Source: a virus. Taken from it: a DNA stretch of 41,845 nt. This document shows, piece after piece, positions 28,944-36,564 of this stretch. The translations under genes and the position numbers were made by a program. Where the stretch lies: positions 1 to 41,845 of IMG/VR virus record IMGVR_UViG_3300005529_000505, one strand, 5' to 3'. Positions within the stretch are counted from its first letter, which is position 1. Each line of letters starts with the position of its first letter. The notes under the pieces are model-generated. The model ran no database searches and was not told the DNA's origin. It saw nothing but the letters and a program-made list of their open reading frames with translations.

Positions 28944-31058
28944 ATGCGAGCCGCACGGCACTGGGAAGCCCCCGAACTGCCCGAGCCCGAGCCCGAAGAG
29001 GCCCAGGCCGAGGCCCCCCCGGGGCAGCTGCGTTCGCTGGCGACAGCGCACCGTGGCCTGCTGGTCCCGTACCTCTGGATGGTCGCGGTGTTCGCCGCCG
29101 CGTGCTTCACCCGGTTCGCCGTGCGGCCCGCCGCGGGTTTCCTGCCCGCCGCCGCGTTCGCCATCCTCGCCTGCCTCGGCGTGGGCACGTGGGCGATCTT
29201 CCGCCGCAAGGCCCGCAAGCACGGCAATGTCCACGCCACCCTCACCTGGGCGGCCGGGTCGCTGTGGCTGCTACTGGCCACCGCTTGGTCCCCGCTGGGG
29301 CACGCCGGCCCGCTGTACATCGTCCCGGCGCTGCTGACGTTCGGCGCCGCGGGGGTGTCGGCGCCGCACCTGTACCTGCACCGGGTCACCCACGGCGGTC
29401 ACAAGACTGTCGCGGGCCGGGCGGTTGAGCCGGTCACCGAACCGCTCGAGGTGACCAGCCGGGGCCCGTACGTCTCGCCGGTCGTGCAAGACGAGCCCGA
29501 GCCCCCGGCCGAGCCCGCAGCCGAGAGTGGGGCCGGTAAGGAGAGCGACTACGTGGCTCCCGGCGCGGCTGTCCTCGCCGCCGGCGCCCGGCCGAAGACA
29601 CGCGGCGACGGTTCCGACCCGGCCCGCGCCGCCATCACCGGCGTGCTGGACGACTTCGAGGTCCGCGCCGACGTTCTGGGTGTTGTCCGCGGCCCCTCAG
29701 TGTCCCGCTACCTGATCGAGCCCGCCCCGGGTGTGCGAGTGCGGGCCATCACCGGCCTGGAAAAGGACTTCGCGCGGGCACTGCGCGCCGTGGACGGCGT
29801 GCGGATGCTCTCACCTGCGCCGGGGACGTCGGCGGTCGGCCTGGAGTACCCGAACCCGGAGCGGGAAACCGTCACCCTCGGCGACGTGCTCCGCTCCCCG
29901 GTGGCGGCGAAAGACACGCACCCGCTGATCATGGGCCTTGGCAAGAGCGTCGAGGGAAAGCCGGTGGTTGCCAGCCTCGCCAAGATGCCCCATTGGCTGC
30001 TCGGCGGCGCGACTGGTGCGGGGAAGTCGACGGCCGTCCACTGCGCGATCTGCTCCATCCTGACCCGCGCCACCCCGGCCCAGGTGCGGCTGATGCTGAT
30101 CGACCCCAAGCGGGTCGAGCTGGCCGCCTACGCGGGTGTGCCGCACCTGCTCACCCCGATCATCACGGACGCCCGCAAAGCGGCTGAGGGGCTGGCGTGG
30201 GTGGTCAGCGAGATGGATGCCCGCTACACCGCGATGCAGGCGGCCGGGGTCCGGCATATCGACGACTTCAACATCAACGCCCGCGCCGGGCGTGTCCGGC
30301 TGCCTGACGGGTCGCCGGCCAGGCCGTACCCGTACCTCGCGGTGATCGTCGACGAGCTGGCCGACCTGATGATGGTCGCCGCCCGCGACGTCGAGGACTC
30401 GATCGTGCGGATCACCCAGCTTGCCCGGGCCGCGGGAATCCACCTGATCATCGCCACCCAGCGGCCCAGCGTGGACGTGGTGACCGGGCTGATCAAGGCC
30501 AACATCCCGACCCGGCTGGCGTTCGCCACCGCAAGCGGCACCGACAGCAAAGTGATCCTCGACCAGGTGGGCGCGGAGAAGCTCATCGGCCAGGGTGACG
30601 GCCTGTTCCTCCCCGCGGGGGCGATGCGGCCCGAGCGGATCCAGGGCGCGTACGTGTCCGAGCGGGAGATCGACGACGTGGTGGAGCGGTGCAAGCAGCA
30701 GGGTGGCGTGCTTCTCGACCAGGTGGAGATCGTGGCGCCGTCCGCGCCGAGGGGAACCGATCCCGCGCCCCCACCCCCGGGTGGTGACGCGCCGGCGGCG
30801 GGCAAGGGCGACACCGAACTGCTCGCCCGGGCCGCCGAGATCATCGTCTCCACCCAGTTCGGCTCCACGTCGATGCTTCAGCGCAAACTCCGGGTCGGGT
30901 TCACCAAGGCGGGCTGGCTGATGGACGAGCTCGAACGGCGCAAGATCGTCGGCCCGTCCGAGGGCTCCAAGGCCCGCGATGTCCTGGTCGGGCCTGACGG
31001 CCTCCCGGGTGTGCTTGCTGCGCTGCGCGGCGAGGACGAGGGGAGTGGCGGCCAGTGA
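28944..31058 (+). CDS. FtsK/SpoIIIE-type DNA translocase, TraB-like
   Basis: 704 residues. Three or four membrane helices (about 38-145), a linker, then the motor: Walker A GATGAGKS (355-362), Walker B LAVIVDE (465-471) and IIATQRPS (502-509). A C-terminal winged-helix gamma domain (about 624-684) reads [29 protein letters not shown]. Such hexamers pump double-stranded DNA. In actinomycete plasmids one FtsK-like protein (TraB/TraSA) suffices for conjugation; neighbouring hydrolases and membrane proteins fit that. The gamma domain looks closer to chromosomal FtsK than to typical TraB, so sequence-guided translocation is likely. Confidence 0.93.
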   Translation: MRAARHWEAPELPEPEPEEAQAEAPPGQLRSLATAHRGLLVPYLWMVAVFAAACFTRFAVRPAAGFLPAAAFAILACLGVGTWAIFRRKARKHGNVHATLTWAAGSLWLLLATAWSPLGHAGPLYIVPALLTFGAAGVSAPHLYLHRVTHGGHKTVAGRAVEPVTEPLEVTSRGPYVSPVVQDEPEPPAEPAAESGAGKESDYVAPGAAVLAAGARPKTRGDGSDPARAAITGVLDDFEVRADVLGVVRGPSVSRYLIEPAPGVRVRAITGLEKDFARALRAVDGVRMLSPAPGTSAVGLEYPNPERETVTLGDVLRSPVAAKDTHPLIMGLGKSVEGKPVVASLAKMPHWLLGGATGAGKSTAVHCAICSILTRATPAQVRLMLIDPKRVELAAYAGVPHLLTPIITDARKAAEGLAWVVSEMDARYTAMQAAGVRHIDDFNINARAGRVRLPDGSPARPYPYLAVIVDELADLMMVAARDVEDSIVRITQLARAAGIHLIIATQRPSVDVVTGLIKANIPTRLAFATASGTDSKVILDQVGAEKLIGQGDGLFLPAGAMRPERIQGAYVSEREIDDVVERCKQQGGVLLDQVEIVAPSAPRGTDPAPPPPGGDAPAAGKGDTELLARAAEIIVSTQFGSTSMLQRKLRVGFTKAGWLMDELERRKIVGPSEGSKARDVLVGPDGLPGVLAALRGEDEGSGGQ

Positions 31059-31522
31059 TCACCATGCGACTGCTCAGCGCGCAACCCAACCGGGGCCCGT
31101 CGCACGTCACTTGCTGGACCTCGAAGGCCTGCATCGGGCACGCAGCTTGGCACGCCCTCTGGCATGACACCTGGGCGCACTGGGTGGCCGGGATCCTCGT
31201 GCTGTTCGCTGTCGTCGCGCTCATCGGCCGGCGCCTGGACAGGTCCGACGCGACGACCGTGTACGTCACCCGGGGCGGCACCCTCGGCAGCCTCGCCTGC
31301 GCCGCCGCCGCCGTCGTGATCGCGGTGCTCTACTTCCGGCACGACCACCCGGCCACCGGCCACGCGGCCCCCCGGCCGGCACCCCGGCCGACGATCACCC
31401 ACGTCACGGTGGTGCACCAGGCCGCATCAGCGGGCCCGTCGTGGCCGATCGTGGCGCTCATGGGGATCGCCTGCCTGACGGCCTTGATCGTGGTGCTCAA
31501 CATCCGAAGGGGAGATTCGTAA
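31055..31522 (+). CDS. Membrane protein behind the translocase
   Basis: 155 residues, starting at GTG 31055 (GTGA overlap). Three hydrophobic segments: [30 protein letters not shown] and [20 protein letters not shown] His/Trp-rich N-terminus ([15 protein letters not shown]) could bind metal. It shares a TAATG junction with the first of the six tagged genes. Function unknown. Confidence 0.75.
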   Translation: MITMRLLSAQPNRGPSHVTCWTSKACIGHAAWHALWHDTWAHWVAGILVLFAVVALIGRRLDRSDATTVYVTRGGTLGSLACAAAAVVIAVLYFRHDHPATGHAAPRPAPRPTITHVTVVHQAASAGPSWPIVALMGIACLTALIVVLNIRRGDS

Positions 31523-31908
31523 TGGGACTGTTCACCAAACGCCGCGGCGAGCCCGAGGACGTGTTCGGCCCGAAGGACACCGCCTACAACTTCCGCACCG
31601 GCGAGATGGCGACCGTGCTCTCTGTTGAGGGGCCCTACCTCCGCGTTGAGGCGGGCGACGGCTGCCGGGTGCTGTTGTGGGAGAAGCCCGACGCCATGCT
31701 CGTGGTCCAGTGCGGGGCCTGCCACAGCCCAATCGGCTGGCACCGGGAGTCGGGGTCATGGTGGGCGCTCGACGTCGAGTCGAACACCTGCGCGCACGAG
31801 CCCAGCTTCACCTGCTCGTCCTGCGGCTGTCACAACTATGACGACGTCAGTTCGGACTGGGGCGCCGCCTACGAGTGCCTCACCTGCGGAGAAGTGGAGA
31901 CATTGTGA
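31522..31908 (+). CDS. MG[LI]F-tag family member 1, zinc-ribbon type
   Basis: 128 residues beginning [10 protein letters not shown]. The middle has beta-like strands (MATVLSVEGPYLRVEAGDG). It carries several Cys pairs: C64/C67, C98/C101/C103 and C119/C122 (VQCGACHSP, CSSCGC, CLTCG), enough for two zinc sites. It is first of six consecutive genes sharing the start motif, coupled by TAATG/TGATG junctions. Homologous family not recognised. Confidence 0.82.
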   Translation: MGLFTKRRGEPEDVFGPKDTAYNFRTGEMATVLSVEGPYLRVEAGDGCRVLLWEKPDAMLVVQCGACHSPIGWHRESGSWWALDVESNTCAHEPSFTCSSCGCHNYDDVSSDWGAAYECLTCGEVETL

Positions 31909-32354
31909 TGGGCATCTTCAGCAAGCGCACTGCGGCCCCGGCTGTGCCCGCCACGGGCTGGCAGCCGGACGGCAGCGGAGTCACGACCGGCGGCCCGGCC
32001 GCCGATAGTCAGCTAGGCGCGGCGTACAGAGTCCACTTCGTGAACCCGGCGGCGCCCGGCTGCCTGATCACGCTCACCTACTTCGCCGAGGAAGCCGGCC
32101 GCCGGTACGCGGTCGGGCGTGAGTGCGAGTTCCTGGTCTGCTCGGACCCATCCGACCCGCATGGCACGAAGGTCTGGTCGGACACCGACTATGACGGCGT
32201 GGCCGGCATGCTCGGCCCGTTCTCAAGCGCCACGTATGCCGAGCGGGCTGCGCTTGAGAACGCCGAGTGGTCCTTGGAGTGTGGCGAGGACATCGGCGCA
32301 TGGGCACCTGAAGGCTTCGCCGGGTGGTTCGCCGCCGGCTGGGAGGGTGCGTGA
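31908..32354 (+). CDS. MG[LI]F-tag family member 2
   Basis: 148 residues beginning MGIFSKRTAA. The body has a strand-rich part AYRVHFVNPAAPGCLITLTYF, then RRYAVGRECEFLVC, and ends EDIGAWAPEGFAGWF. These elements recur in members 3, 4 and 6. No signal or membrane segment beyond the short hydrophobic-then-basic start. GTGATG junction with the previous gene. Confidence 0.82.
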   Translation: MGIFSKRTAAPAVPATGWQPDGSGVTTGGPAADSQLGAAYRVHFVNPAAPGCLITLTYFAEEAGRRYAVGRECEFLVCSDPSDPHGTKVWSDTDYDGVAGMLGPFSSATYAERAALENAEWSLECGEDIGAWAPEGFAGWFAAGWEGA

Positions 32355-32770
32355 TGGGGCTCTTCAGCAAGCGCCGCACCGCAGCGGACCCGCAGGGCTG
32401 GCACCTGGACGGCACCGGCGTGCAGGGGTACCTGGACTCTGACGAGCTCGGCGACATCCACAGCGGCTACTCCTACAGCCTGCGCCTGGTGAACCCCACC
32501 TTGCCGGGCCGGTTCACCACGATCTCCTACTTCCCGGTCCAGTACCCGGCGTGGGGCAGCCATGAGTGGGGCGTGCTGCGGCAGGTGAAGTGGTCCATCC
32601 CAGACCTTGAGCTGGCGTGGGCCGACTCCGGTCTCGTCAACGAAACCGCGCTCAACTCGTCGGCGGAGGCTGAGGCGTACGCAGTCCAGTTCGCCAACGA
32701 GGACGCCGAAGACCCCAGCGAATACGCCGGCTGGGACGGCGAGCCGATCAACGACGCAGAGGAGATCTGA
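32354..32770 (+). CDS. MG[LI]F-tag family member 3
   Basis: 138 residues beginning MGLFSKRRTA. It has YSLRLVNPTLPGRFTTISYF, equivalent to the strand pair of member 2, then a diverged middle (VLRQVKWSIPDLELAW) and an acidic end. The overlap with member 2 is again TGATG. Strong negative net charge apart from the tag. Confidence 0.82.
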   Translation: MGLFSKRRTAADPQGWHLDGTGVQGYLDSDELGDIHSGYSYSLRLVNPTLPGRFTTISYFPVQYPAWGSHEWGVLRQVKWSIPDLELAWADSGLVNETALNSSAEAEAYAVQFANEDAEDPSEYAGWDGEPINDAEEI

Positions 32771-32772
32771 CG

Positions 32773-33222
32773 ATGGGACTGTTTACGAGACGCCGCCCGG
32801 CCGCCACCCGAGGCGGATGGACACCGCTGAGGCGCACCAGCATCCCGCTCACCGGCCCAGACGCCGACATGGGCGACGACGGCCAGGTGTTCGAGAGCGC
32901 CCACATGGTGGCGTTCGGGATGCAGCACCCCGAAGGCGCGGTGATCACCGTCTGCACGTACGCGGCCTTTGCCGAGGACGAGCAGTACACCGCGGGCCTG
33001 CGCTACCAGTACACCTCCGAGGCTTACCCCAGCTGGTCCTATACCGGCTGGGCGCCGAGCCCCTGGGACACCGCCTACTTCGAGGCCGGCCGCGCTGACT
33101 CGATGGCCCGCGACCTCGCGGACCTGCTCGCGTCGGGAACGGAGGACTTGGCTGCCTGGTACCCGCAGATCTTCGACTGGGACGGCAGCGTCTTCGCCAC
33201 TACGGAAGCCAGGGGGGCCTGA
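32773..33222 (+). CDS. MG[LI]F-tag family member 4
   Basis: 149 residues beginning MGLFTRRRPA. The body has MVAFGMQHPEGAVITVCTYAAF, GLRYQYTSEAYPSWSYTGW and EDLAAWYPQIFDWDG. The last segment parallels the C-terminal EDIGAWAPEGF of member 2. Only 2 bases separate it from member 3. Role unknown. Confidence 0.82.
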   Translation: MGLFTRRRPAATRGGWTPLRRTSIPLTGPDADMGDDGQVFESAHMVAFGMQHPEGAVITVCTYAAFAEDEQYTAGLRYQYTSEAYPSWSYTGWAPSPWDTAYFEAGRADSMARDLADLLASGTEDLAAWYPQIFDWDGSVFATTEARGA

Positions 33223-33224
33223 CC

Positions 33225-33467
33225 ATGGGGATCTTCAGCAAGCGCCGTGCGGAAGACGACGAGCCGGTCTATATCTACCACCCGCTCCTGTACCAGGACG
33301 GGGCTGTGCTCGGCAGCGACGACGACGGCTACGTGGTGGGCACGGACAGCGGCGTCACAAACTGGGGTACCGACGACGCAGTGGAGGTCGAATACTGCCC
33401 GGACTGCGGCTACATGTACACGGCCGGTTACTACTGCCCGCGCTGCGTCATCGGTGGGGGGCGGTGA
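33225..33467 (+). CDS. MG[LI]F-tag family member 5, short zinc-ribbon type
   Basis: 80 residues beginning MGIFSKRRAE. An acidic body ends in CPDCGYMYTAGYYCPRC (C58, C61, C71, C74), a classic four-Cys zinc ribbon. It lacks the beta-rich body of members 2-4 and 6. Two bases separate it from member 4. Confidence 0.8.
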   Translation: MGIFSKRRAEDDEPVYIYHPLLYQDGAVLGSDDDGYVVGTDSGVTNWGTDDAVEVEYCPDCGYMYTAGYYCPRCVIGGGR

Positions 33468-33473
33468 GGGCCG

Positions 33474-33908
33474 ATGGGAATCTTCACAAGACGCCGCCCA
33501 GCACCGCAGGTCGTGACATGGCTGCTCTCAAGCGGCCCCGAGGTCGTTGATGCCGCCGCCGTGGAGGATGACGGCAACGCCGGGAACAACGCTTTCGAGC
33601 TAACGTTCCGGTCGCCCGCCGCGCCTGCGTCCGCGATCTACGTCACGTTCTACGCCGCATGGGCGGCACCGGATGAGGGCGGCTACCTAATCGGCTACCG
33701 CTACGACCTGTTCTGCAACGCCGAGCGGACCTATGCCGGCTGGGGGAGCCTCGGAACATTGCGGGGCGATGAGCGGCCGTACGCCACCCCGGACGACGCC
33801 CTCGCCGCGGCCTACCGCGTCTCGCTCGGGTATGCGGCCGGGGGACCGCCCATCGCCGACGAGGATCTGGGCGGCCAGGTCTTCACCTGGGACGGCCAGC
33901 CATGGTGA
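33474..33908 (+). CDS. MG[LI]F-tag family member 6
   Basis: 144 residues beginning MGIFTRRRPA. It has AFELTFRSPAAPASAIYVTFYAAW, GYLIGYRYDLFC and ends QVFTWDGQPW, aligning with members 2 and 4. It is the last of the array; a hairpin-rich, non-coding stretch follows. No domain recognised. Confidence 0.82.
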   Translation: MGIFTRRRPAPQVVTWLLSSGPEVVDAAAVEDDGNAGNNAFELTFRSPAAPASAIYVTFYAAWAAPDEGGYLIGYRYDLFCNAERTYAGWGSLGTLRGDERPYATPDDALAAAYRVSLGYAAGGPPIADEDLGGQVFTWDGQPW

Positions 33909-33922
33909 CCCCGCGCCCACCC

Positions 33923-34018
33923 CTCCCCCGGGGGAGCGGTCCCGCCCGTTTCGCCGGTCCACGCATGTGTGCACCCGCACACGGGCACCCGCGCGCGTGC
34001 CCGCGTGCGCGCGTGCGC
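33923..34018. other. Hairpin- and repeat-rich non-coding stretch
   Basis: The 188-base gap holds CTCCCCCGGGGGAG (33923-33936, perfect palindrome), GTGTGC/GCACAC (33967/33977, 4-base loop), CGGGCAC/GTGCCCG (33982/33997, 8-base loop) and GCGTGCGC twice in tandem (34003-34018). Alternating purine-pyrimidine tracts could form Z-DNA. It may terminate the array transcript, or be a cis-acting transfer or replication site. Confidence 0.5.
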
Positions 34019-34096
34019 GAGGACTATCCGGTTTGTCAACACGCGGCGCCGCTCCGTAAGCGCGCCTGAGACCACAAGGTAAGGATTCGGCCCAAG

Positions 34097-35308
34097 ATGA
34101 GCGTCATGCCCCCTGAACTGAGAACCGTGGCCACCCTTGGCGCTCGCGACCAGGTGCTCGCCGGGATCGTCCTGGTGGCACTAGCAGCGCTGCTGGCCCT
34201 CGGCGCCCGTGTCACCTGGAAGGCGCTGCGCAAGCACGCAGCCGACACCCTGCTCACCTTCCTCGCCGCGTCCCTGACCAGCGGCGTTGTCGCCACAGGC
34301 ATGTGGCACTTCGCCGGGGAGGTGCTGCACTTCTCCGGCCTGGAACGGTGGCTGCTGTTCGGCATCCTAGAGATCACCGTCCTGACCTGCGCCGTCCGCG
34401 CCCGGCGGAACATCGCCGAAACCGGCGGGGCTGGCCCCGAAGGCATCGCTATCTGGGTCGTGAGTGTGATGTCGGGGGCGTTCTCCGCCACCGCCACCAC
34501 ATCGGCCCCCGAGGCACTGTTCCGCCTGGCGCTGCCGCTGCTCGCAACGTGGCTGTGGGAGCGGTCGCTGCTCCCGGCCCGCCGGGAGTCCGGCAAGGAA
34601 GGCCGCTGGCACGCCATCGCGCAACGCTTCCTGGCCCGCCTCGGGATGGGCAGCCTTGAGCAGGTCGCCGACGCCGAGGCGGTCGCCCGGTGGCGCATCG
34701 CCCAGCTCGCCCGCGCCGTGGTCCGAGCCAAGCGCGCCAGCCGCCCCATGCGGAAGTGGCGCCGCTACCGGGTGGACGTCTTGACCGTTGCAGCGAACGA
34801 GCACGCCGAACTGGCCACCCGCAAGGACCGCCGGGACCTGCTCCTGTCATACATCGGGACGCTGCTCGGGACCGGCACGCTCATTGATCTGGAGCCGCCC
34901 GCGCCGTGGGATCCGGCAGCCGTGAAGCATGCTTGGGAGCAGTCCCAAGACATGTCCGGGGACGTGTCCGAGGAGGTGCCCGAAGCAAGCTCGGGGGATG
35001 CTCCGGAGCATGACGCAGGCAACCCGCCAGACATGCCCGAGGGCGTGCCCGAAGCAAGCCCACCTGACCGGCGCAGGGTTGCCCTGAAGCTGCCCGCGAG
35101 CAAGTCCCGGAGCATGACCGCAGCCCAGCTGGCAAGGCATGTCGGGGCCATGCTCGACGCCTATGGGCACGTGTCCCAGCCGCGCATCAAGACCGATCTG
35201 CACGTCGGTACCGAGAAGGCAGCCGAGGCGCTGCGGATCGCTCTTGCCGAGCGCGGCGACGATGACGAGACCGTGCCCCCTCTGCACGTGGTTGGGAGCC
35301 AAGGGTGA
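34097..35308 (+). CDS. Polytopic membrane protein with cytoplasmic wHTH-like tail
   Basis: 403 residues. Four to five membrane segments lie in the first 155 (LAGIVLVALAALLALGA, TLLTFLAASLTSGVVATGM, WLLFGILEITVLTCAV, AIWVVSVMSGAFSATAT, LALPLLATWLW). A basic region (RAKRASRPMRKWRRYR), an acidic Pro-rich repeat segment and a final helical domain (MTAAQLARHVGAMLDAYG, KAAEALRIAL) resembling a winged HTH follow. Topology recalls plasmid spread proteins such as DUF2637-type membrane regulators, but this is only an analogy. Confidence 0.75.
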   Translation: MSVMPPELRTVATLGARDQVLAGIVLVALAALLALGARVTWKALRKHAADTLLTFLAASLTSGVVATGMWHFAGEVLHFSGLERWLLFGILEITVLTCAVRARRNIAETGGAGPEGIAIWVVSVMSGAFSATATTSAPEALFRLALPLLATWLWERSLLPARRESGKEGRWHAIAQRFLARLGMGSLEQVADAEAVARWRIAQLARAVVRAKRASRPMRKWRRYRVDVLTVAANEHAELATRKDRRDLLLSYIGTLLGTGTLIDLEPPAPWDPAAVKHAWEQSQDMSGDVSEEVPEASSGDAPEHDAGNPPDMPEGVPEASPPDRRRVALKLPASKSRSMTAAQLARHVGAMLDAYGHVSQPRIKTDLHVGTEKAAEALRIALAERGDDDETVPPLHVVGSQG

Positions 35309-35730
35309 AGGGCTACACACACGCGCTGAGCGGCCTCGCCGCCGGGGCAGCGGCAGGCGAGTACGTTAAACACCTGCCGGTGGCCAGCACGGCAACCCTC
35401 GCGGTCCTCGCCGCCGGGTTCGCCACCGTGCCGGATCTCGATCAGTGCCACTCGACCGCCGCGCGCTCGCTAGGGTTCCTGTCGCACGGCTTCGCCTGGG
35501 TCGTGCAGAAGGTCTCGGGCGGCCACCGGCACGGCAGTCACAGCGCTCTCGGTGTCGCGGTCTTCACCGTGCTCGCCTGGGCCGCCTGCCACTACCGGGC
35601 CACGGTCCCCGGCAGAGCCGGCCTGGCGTTCACTGTCGCTCTAGCCGCAGCGTCGGCGCTGCGTGCGCTGCACCTCGGCGGCCACCACGCGGATGTGGCT
35701 GGCGTCGCTGCCGGGGGCGTGGTGGCGTAG
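35305..35730 (+). CDS. YdjM-like metal-dependent hydrolase, N-terminal part before an amber stop
   Basis: 141 residues ending at TAG (35728-35730). The motifs GYTHALSG, PDLDQCHSTAARS and GHRHGSHSALG, with membrane helices between, fit the YdjM/DUF457 family of membrane-bound metal hydrolases. The same frame continues directly after the TAG with the family's remaining motif, so this is a truncated product unless the stop is read through. It overlaps the previous gene by 4 bases. Confidence 0.75.
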   Translation: MKGYTHALSGLAAGAAAGEYVKHLPVASTATLAVLAAGFATVPDLDQCHSTAARSLGFLSHGFAWVVQKVSGGHRHGSHSALGVAVFTVLAWAACHYRATVPGRAGLAFTVALAAASALRALHLGGHHADVAGVAAGGVVA

Positions 35731-35748
35731 CAGGGCTGGGGCCTGGCC

Positions 35749-35976
35749 TTGATCCCAGTGGCGTGCGCGGTCGGCGTGGCTTCGCACATCGTGGGCGATA
35801 TGGCCACGAGGGAAGGCTGCCCGCTCGCGTGGCCGCTGACCCTGCACCATTACCGTCTCTGGCCGCCACCGCTGGCATTCACGACCAATACCCGCCCGGA
35901 GCGGCTGATCGTCGCCCCCGGCCTGCTCGTGGTGCTCGGCTTCCTGGCTTGGCACGCGGTTCCCCTGCACCTATAG
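35749..35976 (+). pseudogene. C-terminal part of the amber-split YdjM-like gene
   Basis: In frame with the preceding piece; only the TAG at 35728 separates them. It starts (TTG 35749 if translated alone) with hydrophobic VACAVGVASHIVGDMATREGCPL, which carries the His and Asp expected of the last metal motif (SHxxGDxxTxxG), and ends with a membrane helix (LLVVLGFLAWHAV). No ribosome site is evident before it. Probably a broken gene; readthrough is the alternative. Confidence 0.7.
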
Positions 35977-35979
35977 ACG

Positions 35980-36057
35980 GGAGCCTCCCGCCCGTCCCGG
36001 CGGGAGGCTCCAACCAGCGCAGCGCCTCACCGCTTTGGGACCCCGGTGGGGCGCTGC
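35980..36057. terminator. Two tandem bidirectional hairpins
   Basis: GGAGCCTCCCGCC (35980-35992) pairs with 35999-36011 around six bases, a 13-bp stem. GCAGCGCC (36019-36026) pairs with 36050-36057, with an inner CACC/GGTG. They sit between convergent genes ending at 35976 and 36072 and should stop both transcripts. Confidence 0.8.
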
Positions 36058-36071
36058 TCTTGTGTGCGCGG

Positions 36072-36551
36072 TCAGGTCTCAGCCTGCCCGGAACTGCCGC
36101 CTTTCTTCCGCGACCACGTGCGGGGCATCCGGCGGCCCGGTTTCCCGCCACCCACGGGCAGGCCAGCGGCGCGGCGGGCGGCGATGCCGTCGCGGATCCG
36201 GTTCCGCTGAATCTCCCCTCCCGCCACGGCGGCCCATTCGCCGAGCGCGGCCAGCGTGCCCGGCCCGGCGGTGAGCCACCTCTCGCCGGCGAACGACCGC
36301 ACCTCACACCCGGCGGCAACCAACTGGCCCACGGCGGCGAGTGCGTCAGCGGCGGTTGACCGGGACAGCGACACCACCGAGGGGATAACCACGGTCACCC
36401 CCGCGCCGGCCTGTGCGAGCAGCGCGGCCCGGTCCGTCTTGAACGTGCCCGCCGCGGGTTCGAGCACGGTAGCCCGTGGTGCGGTGTCCCGCATCTGCCG
36501 CAGGGTCAGGCTGGGGGTGCCTTCCGGCGCCCAGATCACATACGTGGTCAT
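36072..36551 (-). CDS. Degenerate serine-recombinase-like protein
   Basis: 159 residues from ATG 36551. The middle resembles the resolvase N-terminal domain: VTVVIPSVVSLSRSTAADALAAVGQLVAAGCEVRSF, then ALGEWAAVAGGEIQRNRIRDGIAARRAAGLPVGG. The usual start (Y-x-R-V-S with the catalytic Ser) is replaced by YVIWAPEG, so it is probably catalytically inactive. The long zinc/recombinase domain of large integrases is absent. It may regulate or bind DNA sites of a true recombinase. Confidence 0.72.
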   Translation of the reverse strand: MTTYVIWAPEGTPSLTLRQMRDTAPRATVLEPAAGTFKTDRAALLAQAGAGVTVVIPSVVSLSRSTAADALAAVGQLVAAGCEVRSFAGERWLTAGPGTLAALGEWAAVAGGEIQRNRIRDGIAARRAAGLPVGGGKPGRRMPRTWSRKKGGSSGQAET

Positions 36552-36564
36552 GGCTGGCTGCCTT

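Noticed and set aside
31522-33500. N-myristoylation as meaning of the MG start
   Set aside because: Bacteria lack the transferase, and Ser/Thr is at position 5, not 6.
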